Below, in pieces: positions 11,398 through 23,049 of a stretch of 64,000 nt of DNA (position 1 is its first letter; each line of letters begins with the position of its first letter). The notes under the pieces were generated by a model. That model ran no database searches. It worked only from the letters and a program-made list of their open reading frames with translations, and was not told where the DNA came from. The translations under genes and the position numbers were made by a program. The stretch is from assembly GCA_029204225.1 (NCBI GenBank), contig CM055098.1:24914973-24978972 (forward strand). The letters run 5' to 3'. The stretch is from Diphasiastrum complanatum. Its lineage: Eukaryota; Streptophyta; Lycopodiopsida; Lycopodiales; Lycopodiaceae.

Positions 11398-11763
11398 CTA
11401 GGTTTGTTTCTGATCGAGAACTCTTTTCATCAGATCTACCATCTCGAATTCTTGGGATAGCATCCTCGTCGTATCCTTTGTCATATCAATATTGTTGCCA
11501 AATAGCAACATGTCATCCACATAAAGTGTGATGATGACAAAGAATTGATCAACAACTTTGAAATATACATTACAATCTGCAGAGCTAGGTTGGAATCCAT
11601 GATCTATCAAGAACATGTTGATTCGATTAAGCCATTGCTTCAGACCGTACAAAGCTTTATGGAGTTTGCCTACTTGGTCTTCTCGACCATTGAGGATGTA
11701 GCCTTCTGGCGCGATCATGGAGATTGTGAAGAATAAAAAGCCATCCAACTTGTCTATAGGGGT
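11398..11763 (-). pseudogene. copia RT fragment
   Basis: The minus strand reads PEGYI, then EDQVGKLHKALYGLKQ, DCNVYFKVVDQFFVIITLYV and YVDDMLLFG, the core of a copia reverse transcriptase including the YVDD active site. Only about 120 residues remain, bounded by LTR-like sequence on both sides. It belongs to a different lineage from the copia pol just upstream. Confidence 0.85.
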
Positions 11764-11767
11764 CGAT

Positions 11768-12541
11768 GAGGAAAATTATCTTGCTTGTGCATTTACAAGT
11801 TGTAAATATTATTTTCTAACATGTACAAACTCGAGCTACATGACATGCACAATGTCTAGATGGTCATATTTGAACTATATTCACTTTATTCCATTGTATA
11901 TATCAAAGGTATGTGAATTGAGTACATGACCTTGTAGATTAGGGTGAGTTTGAGTTAGGTAGATCTAGATCTGTAGACATGCATAAAAGTGGATGACATG
12001 CAAAGTCAATTAAAGTGCATGCATGCAATATGCAATCAGTGCATGCAACATGCAAGTTAGTATACATGTTCTGCACATGTCCAATTCATCTAGGGAAGTC
12101 ACATGCAAATACAATAGTGGTCACATGCATGTAGTTTTGTACATATCTAGTTGAGAATTGACATTTGGACAAAGTAGGTAGAAGTTAGGTGCAATTTCAG
12201 TATGTAAGTTGTTAGGTGCCAATATGGTAGTAGTTTACACTTGATTAGGTGTAGGGAATGCATTGAATGCTATTAATACCACAAATTTTGGCTCTCCTAT
12301 ACATGTACATATCATTCTCACTAATTTCTAATGATGAATCAAGCTTTGGTAATGTCATAATGTCAAAATTGGATCTCATGCTGTTTTGCTTGTTTTTTAT
12401 ATTCTCTCTCTAACTCGAGATTGATGTCTTCTTCATACATTATTTTGCTTATGTATTCTCTCTATTTGTGAGGAATTAGTATTCCTTTTATTTGTAGCTT
12501 TCTAGATTGTGCTCTAGCCTCAAATCTGTTGTTAGATTGCA
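11768..12541 (+). repeat. 5' LTR of copia element C (ends approximate)
   Basis: The sequence after about 11768 resembles other LTRs here: TACAAACTCGAGCTACATGAC near 11826, GGTATGTGAATTGAG near 11909 (shared with the LTR at 44176-44905), and a CATGCA-rich stretch at 11970-12140. A degenerate primer-site-like TTGGTAGTATACC follows at about 12546, and gag begins at 12644, which fits a 5' LTR. The boundaries are inferred from homology. Confidence 0.55.
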
Positions 12542-12643
12542 GGATTTGGTAGTATACCCAATTGTTTTTTGTTCCTATCGTAAAAGAGAAGCAACACACT
12601 CAATTCCATTTTGTTGTCCAAATTATAAAGAGTCTTCACATTC

Positions 12644-13576
12644 ATGGCATATGTAGGAGATTTACTCTTTGAAACTAGTGAGAGACTAAATACCTCCAAC
12701 TATTCAATTTGGAAGGATAGGATAGAATCTTTGTTGATTCTTTATGGTGTAATGGACATAGTATTGGAAATTGAAGTTGAACCTGAAGCTTATGATGAGG
12801 CTCGAAGATTCAAGAAGAGAGCAATGATTGCTCTTCATATCATCAAATTGAACATCTCTGATGAGATGTTGAGAGAAATAAGTTCATGTACCTCAGCCAA
12901 GCAGGCTTGGAATATCCCTAAGTCCATTCATGAAGCAAAGATCACATCAAGACTTTTTACTCTTAGAAATTAGATCTTTTCTAGTTTCCAAAGAGTTGAT
13001 GAAAGTGCTTCAAGTTTTGTAATGAGAGTTAAAGATCTTCATAGAGAGATAGCATGCATAGTAGATACTCTAGAGAACAATGAACTTGTTCAAGTAGTTC
13101 TTAATGGACTTAGAGAAGAGTATGCAAATGTTGTGCAAACTTATGCTATCATGGAGGGGCTACCATTTATGGAGACTCTGCATGATGTTCTCATTGCTGA
13201 AGAATGCAAGCAAAAGAACAAGTTGTGCATTGATGACTTGTTTTCCAAAGAGAAAGTATGGCATAGAAGGTTGCATGTTTCCAATTTCAGATCTATGTCT
13301 TCAATAGTCAAGGAGATCAAGTCAAGAGTGACTTATTCTATGGCAAAATCACATATGGATCCATATTTGATGTCTTCTACCAAGACAAAACATCCTATCG
13401 AGTTGGAACACTCGGATGTTGACCTTTCTTCATCTATAAGCAAGGAAGTTGCCTCTTGTTTTTCTACTCTTATTATTGATGGTCTCACAAGTAACCAATG
13501 GATGTCTTGTCTCTTCAAGTTTTATGGTGCATGTGTATTTTCCATCATGCAAAACTTTATGGAGTTATGGAGCTAA
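12644..13576 (+). pseudogene. copia element C: gag joined to pre-integrase
   Basis: ATG 12644 begins a gag-like protein (NTSNYSIWKDRIESLLILYG; TSAKQAW; SFVMRVKDLHREIACIVD) closely matching the gag at 58594. An in-frame stop at about 12971 breaks it. After EECKQKNKLCIDDL the sequence passes straight to KVWHRRLHVSNFRSMSSI, the pre-integrase domain, then weak integrase-like sequence ending at 13576. The zinc knuckle and aspartic protease expected between gag and pre-integrase are missing. Gag forms the particle; the pre-integrase domain binds metal next to integrase. Confidence 0.8.
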
Positions 13577-13659
13577 TGGAAGGAGTGCACTATATGGAGT
13601 CTTGTTCAACTATAAGCCTGATGTTGTGTTCTTATAGCCTTTCAAGGCCTAGGTAAGGA

Positions 13660-13905
13660 GAAATGCCAATCGAGCAAATTGGGGAATATGCCGATGGAAA
13701 AATCCTACAAATCCAAGAAAGACTTGATTTCCCGAACTGTGGTCAGAATAGGCCAATCAATAACCCTCTAGATATGATCGGCCTTAATCTCCACTCCCCG
13801 ACTGAAAATCTTATGCCCCAAGTAGGACAATTCCTTAGCAAAAAAGTCACACTTAGACTCCTTGGCAAAGAGCTTTTCCCTTCTTAGGATGTCCAAGAAT
13901 CCTAA
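13660..13905 (-). pseudogene. Ty3/gypsy RT thumb fragment
   Basis: The minus strand reads REKLFAKESKCDFFAKELSY, LGHKIFSRGVEIKADHI, then (after a stop) VIDWPILTTVREIKSFLDL. This is the conserved end of gypsy RT (KLYA..KC.F; LGH.IS..G; V..FLGL). Two stops make it non-functional. It is isolated between copia sequence and non-coding DNA. Confidence 0.85.
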
Positions 13906-16900
13906 GAGGCTCTTTGTTGACAGATCCCCTGCTCCAGAGGATTTGTTGGTTTTAATTCTTTTGCTTACTTCTTCTTCTGTCTGTTAGCAGAGGCAGTGGG
14001 CTCTTGCTTAAGTTATTCGTTCTTGTTCAAAGCCCAAAATCAGGCAGAAGGGAATAGATCAACATTGTAGTATTTTTGTCCTGCCTGTCAGAGGACAACT
14101 CAGGGTCATTCTCTCTTGAAAGCACTCACATTCAAACAGAGATGCAAACCATGAACATTCATTAGACAGATCAGCATGCAGCCCAAATGAATATTCAATA
14201 GATTCTATAGCTACCTACTCTGAAAACAAACTGAATCAGATCCTACACTTTACTAAAACTGAGCTACACTTGTGTTAATCCACAAAACTGAAACAAGAAT
14301 TAATCTACAACATTTTAGAAGTCCAAGAATCAAGAAACCAACCAGCCTTTTGATTCTTGGACATCCCAAGAACATCAAGAACTAGAATGTTGGAGGATAT
14401 GCAAGATTTGCACCACATTTCTAGCCTATTACCTGAATGCTGGCTCCTACATTAATCCACAAACAAGAAAAGAAAACTGATCCACTCTAGGAAAACAATA
14501 AATCTAATCCACTCTATAATCCACAACCACACACAAAGGAGGGAAGGGCAAGATCATAAATGCATTACTCAAGAAACAAGCATGATCAAGGAGCTCAATG
14601 GATGCACCAAACTTGTGAAGGCTCTTCTCATTTCAGCATGGAGTAGGTACAATACACAGAAAGCTCCTCTTCACAAAGAGGGAGTCTCTTAAATAAGCAA
14701 GAGAGCTCCTTAGGTGGCATCCTAGTGGAATTTTCACATTTACACAAATTAAAAGTGGAATAATGCTCTCCACTAGAGGTCACCATCAAAAGGTGGCTCA
14801 CTCTACTTTCTTTAAGAGGGGTCTACTTGCATTTATTACATATGCCTAGAAATACTAGTTCCTACATGGTCATTCCATCCTTTGGGATTCACCACGAGGC
14901 TTACATAGTTCTTGCTTGTCATTACTACTAGTATTCCTCGGCTCTCATACTCGGCTCTCAGTCTTCGTTCGTCTCGTCTTCTCAGAGACCTCCTCAGTCT
15001 AAGGTGAGAGGTGCTCTTGGGTAGCTCTATCCGAGTATCTTGGGGATTCGTCAGAATCAGCCAACATCATCCCACCCCTAATGTGTTGCAGGACCCATTG
15101 CAACTCATATTGAACGATGTCGTTCCGCTTTCGCATTGGCGTCTTCGATCGTCACTTGAAAAAGCGTAGATCCTCGGTCGCTTGCATAAAACCAAGTGCT
15201 TATTGTTGCCAGTCTTTATCAAAAAACTGCTTTTCGCAAACTGCCGCAATTTGATCAGAATGTCTTATTGCTACAAGTGGTTGACATTTGCACAATTGGA
15301 GAGCTCTCAGCAGCTTCACCACTTGCATGCTCGAGTGCTTTCCATGTGTCTCTTCATTTTGTCACTTGTATCTGCATTGACTGTTTCATCTCTAGTTTCT
15401 TGACAGGTACTAACTTCTGGGAGGACTGTATCCTCCATATTGCTTCTAGGTGTTTCCGTGGTTCTTCTCTCAGTTGAAGTTCCAGTCTTAAGAAAAACCT
15501 TTGATCTGCAGGTCACACAAACTTCGATTATCAGTCTCAAGGAAAATGGACTCATCATCAGAAAACTGGTGGTAGGAACAGATTTCAGGAATGGTTGGTG
15601 ATGGCAAGGAAACATGATGAAGGGTTGGTGACAGGGTGAAGGGACTAGTAGTTCTACAGTTGCAGCCTTGGACCCTTGCAATGTCGAACTTTGACCACCA
15701 CTTGCTGGGTGAGGAGCTCGCTTAATTTTGCAGGTTCATGGTTGTGTTCATCTTTCTTTTTGTGGAGCTCTTTCTTTTGATCCATTACTTTTGGATCTCT
15801 TTGGGCTTCATAAGAGGGGATTCAACTATCATTGCTCTATAGAGTTTCTTTCGATCAAGATTGATCTAACTCATTTGTTGCTTAAGTTTTGTCCTTTCCT
15901 CCTCAACTTCTTTGCTTAATTTCTTATGTCCCTTGTCCTTTTCATATTTGACTTGTGACCTTGGCTATCGATCTTGCTGATGTTGTTGCTGGCAGCGTAA
16001 CCGCTCCAGTGGATCCAAGCAGATCCACTCTCTCCCCCCAAAAAAATCTATTGGTGGGGATGTTGCTGCTAGTAACTGTTCATGCTCAAGATTTGATCGG
16101 CATGTGGAACACGTAGTTGAAAACACATTGAACATGTGACTGGACTAAAGATTGAACAGATTTTAACTTAATTTGTTTCAATCTTGCTGTAGTTGACTCA
16201 AAAATTAATATGACAATGATATTCAGGAATCAACTCTAACGTGACAGAGGTTTCTCAAAGTCTCAGTATGCTCAAAGATCGTAAACTCTGTGCAAGGTGA
16301 TTTGAAGGTGGATTTATGAATGAAAATGTGTTCTGGAGATGCTCTACGGAAGACTCTCGTGTAGTAGGTATTTCTCATGCAAAAATCAATCACACACTAG
16401 GAATGAAGAGCAACAAGGAAATAAACAAATTGTACAGAGAATGAGAACTGTACAACAGTTGTCGGACAAAACTTGCATTCATCAACATTGATTATGTACA
16501 TTGACAATTGCAATATTTAATTTTTTTTGTAGAGTAATGTGACTTACTCGGACATGCCCTTGTCAAAACAAGACAAGATAAGTGACACAAAAATCTACCA
16601 TCATTGATAGCAGATGTTGTTGAGATTCAGGTATGCTTGAGGTACTATGTCCTGAGAGGACCTTTCTAAACAAGAGATTCAGAAATGAATCTCCATCTGG
16701 ATTTCCGAATCCTAGATTTATTGTGTATTGGCACATTCGAAATCTTATCAGCATGTGGCAATACAAATAGATTTGAGGTTATAGAAGAGGAGAAAAACTG
16801 TCAATTCCCTGTGGAGGTTGCTCTTGGTTGGATAATGTAGTAGATGACGGAATATCGATTTCACTTTCTTTCGACAAGGACTCATTTCATATTGTCTTTT

Positions 16901-17106
16901 TGCATTATGGAACTGGTGTATTGTGCGGTATTGTAGAAGTTTGCCAGAAACTTCTCGATTGAGCAATAAGATTAACTGATGGTTGCTATGGTACTTGTGT
17001 GGTTGTCGTGAGGATCCTATTGTAATTCATAACTGACGTGATGGGTAGGTAGGATTTTAGTTGGTTGTTTCGGATAGTCTTTGAAATTGTGTTTTCTGAT
17101 ACAGTC
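13906..17106. other. non-coding stretch, no supported gene
   Basis: Short frames occur on both strands without recognisable motifs. A 19-nt inverted repeat (13883-13901 with 14352-14370, one mismatch) brackets about 450 bp at its left end. The part just below 17106 should be the decayed protease/RT side of the gypsy gag at 17.1 kb, but I cannot read pol motifs in it. Confidence 0.35.
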
Positions 17107-18269
17107 GGGTTACTCAGCATGGTACTTTGTCTTGACTGGACAATCAACCATGAAGTGGCCAGTTTCACCACGGATGAAACATTTGGTGTGCAATGGCCCT
17201 TGTATAATGGCATAGCCATCTTGTATGGCTAATGGTTCTAGACTTTCAGATGGATATTTGGGATAAGACAAGAAACGTCTAGACTGTGATGGTTGTTCTT
17301 CATACTGTTGAACTGTATGTGCATGGATAGGTTGATTTGAAGGACAAACATCAGCAGGATGCGTAGCCCGGCAGTGTGTGCACCATATTGGTTGTCGTCT
17401 ATAAGGTACCTGTGCAGGGTTTGGCTGACCAGGCATATTGCTTTGGATAGACTTCAGGGTAGCTTGAAACTCATTGGTGAGTTTCTCCATTTGTAGTTCA
17501 TACTGCTCATTAAGCAACTCCAATTGGGATTTCCAAAGCTGATATCGGGTGTCCTCGATCGGCTTCGACTCATGGACAGGAGCACGTGGTGCTAGCCATT
17601 CTCTGGATTCGTCAACATCAGATCCTTTATCTTATTCCTTGATGGCATCAGACATAGCTAAATTGAGGCTCATATATTCTTCATTGGATTTAAGCTCGCG
17701 TCTAATCCATCTTGGAAGTTTGTGTAACAACCAGATGATGAGCATTTGTTCGGTAGGCTGTTCTTGTACTTGACTTTTGAGGTGTTTGAAACACTCGATA
17801 TAGTCTCGTACACATTCATCTTTTTCCTTCTTGATATTACTCAATTTGACAAAAGGGCTCTCTATCAAGCGAAAGGGCTTAAAACGCTTGATAAAGGACT
17901 TTTTCAAAATTGACCAGTCTGTCTTATCTTAACGATCGAGGTTAAAAAACTAGTCACATGATTTAGTGATCTTGGTCATTGAAAACAGTTGGAGCATAGC
18001 ATCAGGAGATGTTTTGCCATACACATCACTTGCATTCTCAAAGATTTGCAAAAATCTTTGAGGGTCCGAACTACCGCCAAACTTTGGTAGATCTAGCTTG
18101 GGTGTACATCTCTCTAGTTGAGCTCCGTGAGTGGCAGAAGCACCATTAAGGTTGGTTCGGACTGGGAGGGTTCAGCACCAAAAGAATGGGCTCGTGCTCG
18201 TGAAGACTTGGCTCTATCAGGTTCTTGTCCCTCGAATGGGTTTGTAGATGGCTCGTGGGGTTGGGACCG
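17107..18269 (-). pseudogene. Ty3/gypsy gag, main part (interrupted by element G)
   Basis: The minus strand reads LDLPKFGGSSDPQRFLQIFE (about 18055-18095), a Retrotrans_gag block DECVRDYIECFKHL with IIWLLHKLPRWIRREL (17690-17820), then two zinc knuckles: CTHCRATHPADVC (C-x2-C-x3-H-x4-C, about 17360) and CFIRGETGHFMVDC (about 17150). The second has Arg in place of the second Cys. The Gag protein packages element RNA in the particle. Stops near 17930 and 17635 disable it. The frame is cut at 18269 by element G; its N-terminus lies at 22674-22777. Confidence 0.85.
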
Positions 18270-18817
18270 TGTTACGGTCATATTCGGTTAAGGACCTGGA
18301 ATAGTCCTAATGTGGTAGACCGGCCCTCTAGTGTTCCAGATTATTGGTCACGCCTAGATTTTATTCCAAGTCAAGGCTTGTTGGTGATTAATGACCTTGA
18401 GAGGAACCAGACACTCTAATTGAGACATATGGAGTAGTGCATGTGCGTGTGACTGATATAGGCAGGAGGTATGACTTGAGTAACCCCTGACTGCTTGTTT
18501 GCATCCAAGTGATTTGATCTAGTTGGGAGTCGAGAGAGGAGCTGAGACCTATTTATAGTTGACCTGCATGGGAATTGCATGTGCTCATGCACATGATCCT
18601 ACTCTCTATATATTGAGGTAGTGATTATTCCGTCGACGACTTGGTCTAGGTTACCAGTGAGCTCTTCTCCTCTTGCTGTCACATTGGCATGGCTTGGGGG
18701 CTAGATCCAGGAGGATTCTCCAGGAGGGATCTAGGATTGGTTGGGTGGTTTTGCTCCACAGTATCTCTTGTGTTTTCCTATCCTCATCTTAGGGAGTTGT
18801 CCCTAGTGGTCTTTACA
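18270..18817 (+). repeat. 5' LTR of element G, 548 bp
   Basis: TG...CA ends, preceded by the GACCG target duplication and followed one base later by a perfect primer binding site. The last 99 bp recur at 22575-22673. Confidence 0.85.
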
Positions 18818-18818
18818 T

Positions 18819-18830
18819 TGGTATCAGAGC
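18819..18830 (+). other. primer binding site of element G
   Basis: TGGTATCAGAGC, complementary to the 3' end of plant initiator tRNA-Met; the match continues as CCAGC. Confidence 0.92.
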
Positions 18831-19952
18831 CCAGCTAAGATGCAGTTTTGGATGGAATGGAGTGAAGTTCTACATCAAATTGGAATGGGAACGCACTTGG
18901 ATTCACATCCCGGATGGAGTGCTGTTTTTCAAGAAAAATTGGGGTTGAATTCACTAATTCTTGTAAGCATGCTTTTCAAACTTGGTGGTAGAGTGCTCTT
19001 CTCCTTGTTTGATTTTGTTAAAGATGCTGTGAATTAGTGTGAAATTCATTCTTAATTTTTGAAGCCTTGAAAAAATTTTCATTTGATGCAGAATTATCTA
19101 CATGAGTAGATCCACTTTTTCGTCTAAATTTGTTTTTTTGGACTGAGCAATTTGCATGAATCCATAACGGTTTTGGGTAGATTGGAATCAGATTTGTAGC
19201 AGAATGTTTATTGATAGATTGATTAAGAATCATTTCTTCCTGAATGAATAAACTAACTGTTGCTGGGAATCTGGTTTTAAATGATTGCATGTGGAGGATT
19301 TGAAAGATTAATCCTCTTGTGTTCCTGCAATCTGAAAAAAAACATAGAATGGAAATAGCAAGTTGGCTATTCCCTAGAAAAATAGGATTGGAATAGTGAT
19401 TCATGCAATTGAACCCCTAAGAAGCCTTTATTGGAATGTTGCTCACTACCTCTGAGTTGTGTAAACCTGCAAATTAGTTCTTTAGATTGTTTAAAGAACC
19501 TGAGAAACTTTGCTGATAACTAGGAAGAATAAGTTGGTTAGGAGAACTGATAGCCTAGCCTTGCTAATAAACTCTGGTGGGCTGTCTTCTCCTATTCCCT
19601 GCCAAAATCTTGCATTCTTTTGCAAGGTCTTTCATTAGCTTTCGCAGATGTGTCTGCGGATATAGCGATGGAGATGTGCTGGTGAATGCACCTCCACGGA
19701 CTAGTTCATTCATGGGGAAAATGAGTGGAATGCTATTCGGATGTGTTGATTCTTGTATCTGCCCTTCTGTTGAATTTGTCAGGGCCGTGGATACCAAGAT
19801 ATCCAGAATAGCTGCGCCTCCATTCGTGTTGGTCTGAAACCTGGTGTGATTGCGAGTTTGCAAGTGCTTGTGAAGCGCTGAGAATGGGTGTAGAGAGTGG
19901 TCGTAGGAGAGCAGCAAACCCGCGATCCAGCCTCCTGACCTGCATGAAAGAA

Positions 19953-19954
<2 letters not shown>

Positions 19955-19992
<38 letters not shown>
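19955..19992 (+). repeat. (TC)n microsatellite inside element G
   Basis: About 38 bp of TC repeats within the internal region. Confidence 0.95.
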
Positions 19993-19994
<2 letters not shown>

Positions 19995-22574
19995 GAGGTC
20001 GCGACTGGGCTGCCTCTCTTTTTGGGGAGATGGCAGCTGGAAAAGTTCATATCTAAATTTTTTTAGGTTATGAGAGGCCTTGTAAGATTTTTTTCTAGGT
20101 CAGATAGTCTTTTTGATTTTTTGATCCTCGGATCTAAAAGCAAAGGACTTTCTTGGAGAGAAAACTGGTGGTATGGGACAGTAGTGATTTCCAAGAGAAA
20201 ATTCTTGTGTGAGAATGATCTGTAGGCCAATGCTTAGTATTTACATTGTTTGTAAATCTAATAGTTGAAACCATTGGTAAAGCCTATTTAGGGTATTTGG
20301 AGAGGTTATGAGATATAGATCTGGATCCCTCAATGGTATCTCATAAATTCCAAATTGGAAACCCTTAAAAAGCCAATTCTCTATTAATTTTAAACTTCTA
20401 CTTTTTAGAAATTTCTTATATACTAGACAATTGGATTGAGATTCATATAATTCCTTCCAATGTAGAACTAGGTTCTGAAGGACTGTTTAAGTTATATGAA
20501 TTCATGCTTCCATTTCAGGTTTGTGAATATAGCTCAGAATCAATTAATGTTTAATTGATTAAGCGGAATTTAGACTTCCTAAGCCCAAATTATTATCTCT
20601 ATTAGATAGTTGATTATTGAGAGTAATGTTTTTATCACTCGGGGTAAGATACTTTATGATTTTAAGGAAAAAGTCTGGTTTGTAATAGTATTGAATACTC
20701 ATTACTAACTTTTTCAAATCTTTGATATCTTATACGTTGTCTCTTGGAAACTTTTTGATTGAATTTATGAGATTTCTTTTAAAAGGGGGAGAAAAAAATA
20801 ATAGGAATAAGTCTTTTATGGGATTAACCAGTTGCATAGATTTCTTTTGTGGAATCCTGTTTTTGTGCAATGGTGAAACTATCCAGTGTGAATAGAGAAA
20901 ATCTCTAGTGATTATTTTGAATAATCTGGAACTAGAGGAGGTTTGGGGGTTTTTGAGCTGTGAGATATTCATGAACATGGGAAGTAATGGTAAAGATTAA
21001 GATTCACTGATTGGCTACCAAATACCATTTAGTTATGGATTAGATCAATGGAATAAAGTCTTAATCTGAACCTTTTGTCCAAAGATGTCTGTATAAGTCA
21101 GCCTAATCTTAGTTGGTGCACTAAGATCTGAAGTAGGTTGATTGGTTGAAGGAATTTTGTGGATAAAAGTATGATGGTTGGGAAACTTGTGATGTGGAAT
21201 TATTCACTTCAGAGATTTCCCAAATATGTTATTTACTCAAGAGAAATAGAATTTTATGTAATTGAGTTACAAGATTCTCAGTGACATTTTTCTCATATGT
21301 GCACGATTAATCTTGTGTGAATCTGCTATGTATTCCTAGTTACTAAGGTTATCTGGTGCACTTAATCTAGTGGTTGAACATAGACATATGATCAAGTATT
21401 GTGTTTGACAATTACTTGCAGAGTTAACAGATCTGTTTTGATAGATCTATTGCTTAACTTAAAAATGATTTGGATAATGATCTAAATGTGGTGTTGTACA
21501 TGTACAATTAAGATCTGCACCTAGACATTCAAGATTTCTAAATCATGAGCAATTAACTTGAGTAGTTGATTCACTCCTGTGGAAGTTAATTGATAAAACG
21601 GACAGTGTGAAAAGAATTATCGAAAACTGTTTGTTTTGTGTATATTGCTTGTAAGACACATAATTTATGAGTCATTCAGTTTTATTAAGGAATTGTGTGC
21701 ATAGGATACTGATTTCTTGGATGAGTATTTCTCAGTTTAGAAATAAACTTGATTCATTAGTGATAGTATCTCTGGGAGCTCAATTGGATACCGGATCCTA
21801 ATGGTGCCAAGAATGGTAAACTGAATTTGGGGAATTTAGCAGAACTTTGTAATCTCTAGAAGTTGTTCTAGGAGATTGTATAAAGTTTATATTATTAAAG
21901 ATGTATGCTATAATAGTCTTTAATTATTTGGATGATTATAGAATTTGGAACTCATAATCTGATAAGAATTGATTTGAAAAAATATTCTTGGAATCCAGTG
22001 ATTTTCCTTGTGGAAAAGATTTCAGAATGATTCTTATATTTCCTGAGTGGTATGTTGTGCATATACTCCAATATCTTTTAGTGATTAAGTATGAATTTAG
22101 AATCCGGAGAATTATGATTGACGAATCATAAGATTTTAAATGTTTGTAATTGACAAATCATAAACTGATACTTAAAGATCATTTGAAGATTATAGGAAAA
22201 TGTGAAGATTTTTAAGATAATAAGTAATTCTTGATCAATATGGGAGAGATAAGGATTTAGATCTATTGGTTGAACTCTAAATTTCTTTACTAGAGCACAT
22301 ACTTGAGATTGTGTGGATCTCACAGGCACTTTCATTAAGTAATTGCTTACTTATGAGAAATTTGCTTACCTTACAGGTTGTAGTTTGTAAGTGCTTGTGT
22401 ACAAAGTTTAGTCTATATCTACAATTTTGTAGGAGACAGATAAATCTATTTAGATACAAATAGATGCTGATTTCTTGCATATGATACTAGAAATGGGGTT
22501 GTTAACTCATTAGAGTAACTGTAGTACTCTGGTTTGAGTTATGATTGTCTGAGACTTGATGGATCTCCTAGAGA

Positions 22575-22673
22575 TCCAGGAGGGATCTAGGATTGGTTGG
22601 GTGGTTTTGCTCCACAGTCTCTCTTGTGTTTTCCTATCCTCATCTTAGGGGATTGTCCCTAGTGGTCTTTACA
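22575..22673 (+). repeat. 3' LTR remnant of element G, about 99 bp
   Basis: TCCAGGAGGGATCTAGG through GGTCTTTACA matches the end of the 5' LTR with few differences. The remaining roughly 450 bp of this LTR is missing. Confidence 0.85.
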
Positions 22674-22777
22674 GACCGCATTCGGTAGAACCTATGACGT
22701 CTGATTTGTTCAGCTATAGGGGACCTTACCTCGTATGGATAATATTCTGGGATTTCAGGATCTTTTTGTTGGTCCAT
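22674..22777 (-). pseudogene. N-terminus of the interrupted gypsy gag
   Basis: The minus strand from ATG 22777 reads MDQQKDPEIPEYYPYEV and continues open to 22674, where element G begins. Without G and one copy of its GACCG duplication, the frame runs on into the gag at 18264. The start is chosen because an in-frame stop lies two codons upstream. Confidence 0.75.
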
Positions 22778-23049
22778 TGGTTACTATTATGTTTTTTTTT
22801 TTTTTGTGTTGGGTATGTGTTTCTCATGTGTTTGGATTTTTGTTGTGTTTTGGTGTTTTGTGGATTTGTTAAGGGGTTGTAAGGAAGGCAAGGGGAGACT
22901 TAGTATGAAGCGGGCTTCCTAATGGTATGGGTTTTATTTTTGGAATTTGTTAAGGGGAGACTTAGTATGAAGCAGGCTTCCTAATGGTATGGGTTTTATT
23001 TTTGAAATTTGTGTGGTGTTAGGTGCAAAAATGTGGGATGGAAATGGAA
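22778..23049. other. leader-side sequence with a 62-bp tandem duplication
   Basis: This is the 5' side of the gypsy gag (minus). It holds a T-rich run at about 22793 and two 62-bp copies starting at 22891 and 22953 (AGGGGAGACTTAGTATGAAG...), differing at a few positions. No primer site is visible. Confidence 0.6.

Larger units (their letters stand above)
18270..22673 (+). mobile_element. element G: non-coding LTR element (LARD-like), 4404 bp
   Basis: It begins TGTTACGGTC at 18270 and ends ...GGTCTTTACA at 22673, flanked on both sides by GACCG (18265-18269 and 22674-22678), a 5-bp target-site duplication. The 5' LTR is complete. About 99 bp at the right end (22575-22673) repeat the last part of the 5' LTR, so the rest of the 3' LTR and its polypurine tract were lost after insertion. 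The internal 3.7 kb is AT-rich and I find no gag, protease, RT or integrase motif in any frame, as expected for a large non-autonomous derivative. It interrupts a gypsy gag. Confidence 0.85.

Noticed and set aside
15316-15681. 121-codon minus-strand frame
   Set aside because: Low-complexity Ser/Thr composition; no copia or gypsy motif despite the surrounding elements.
22694-22882. Plus-strand hydrophobic 62-codon frame
   Set aside because: It is antisense to the gypsy gag start and arises from a T/G-rich stretch.
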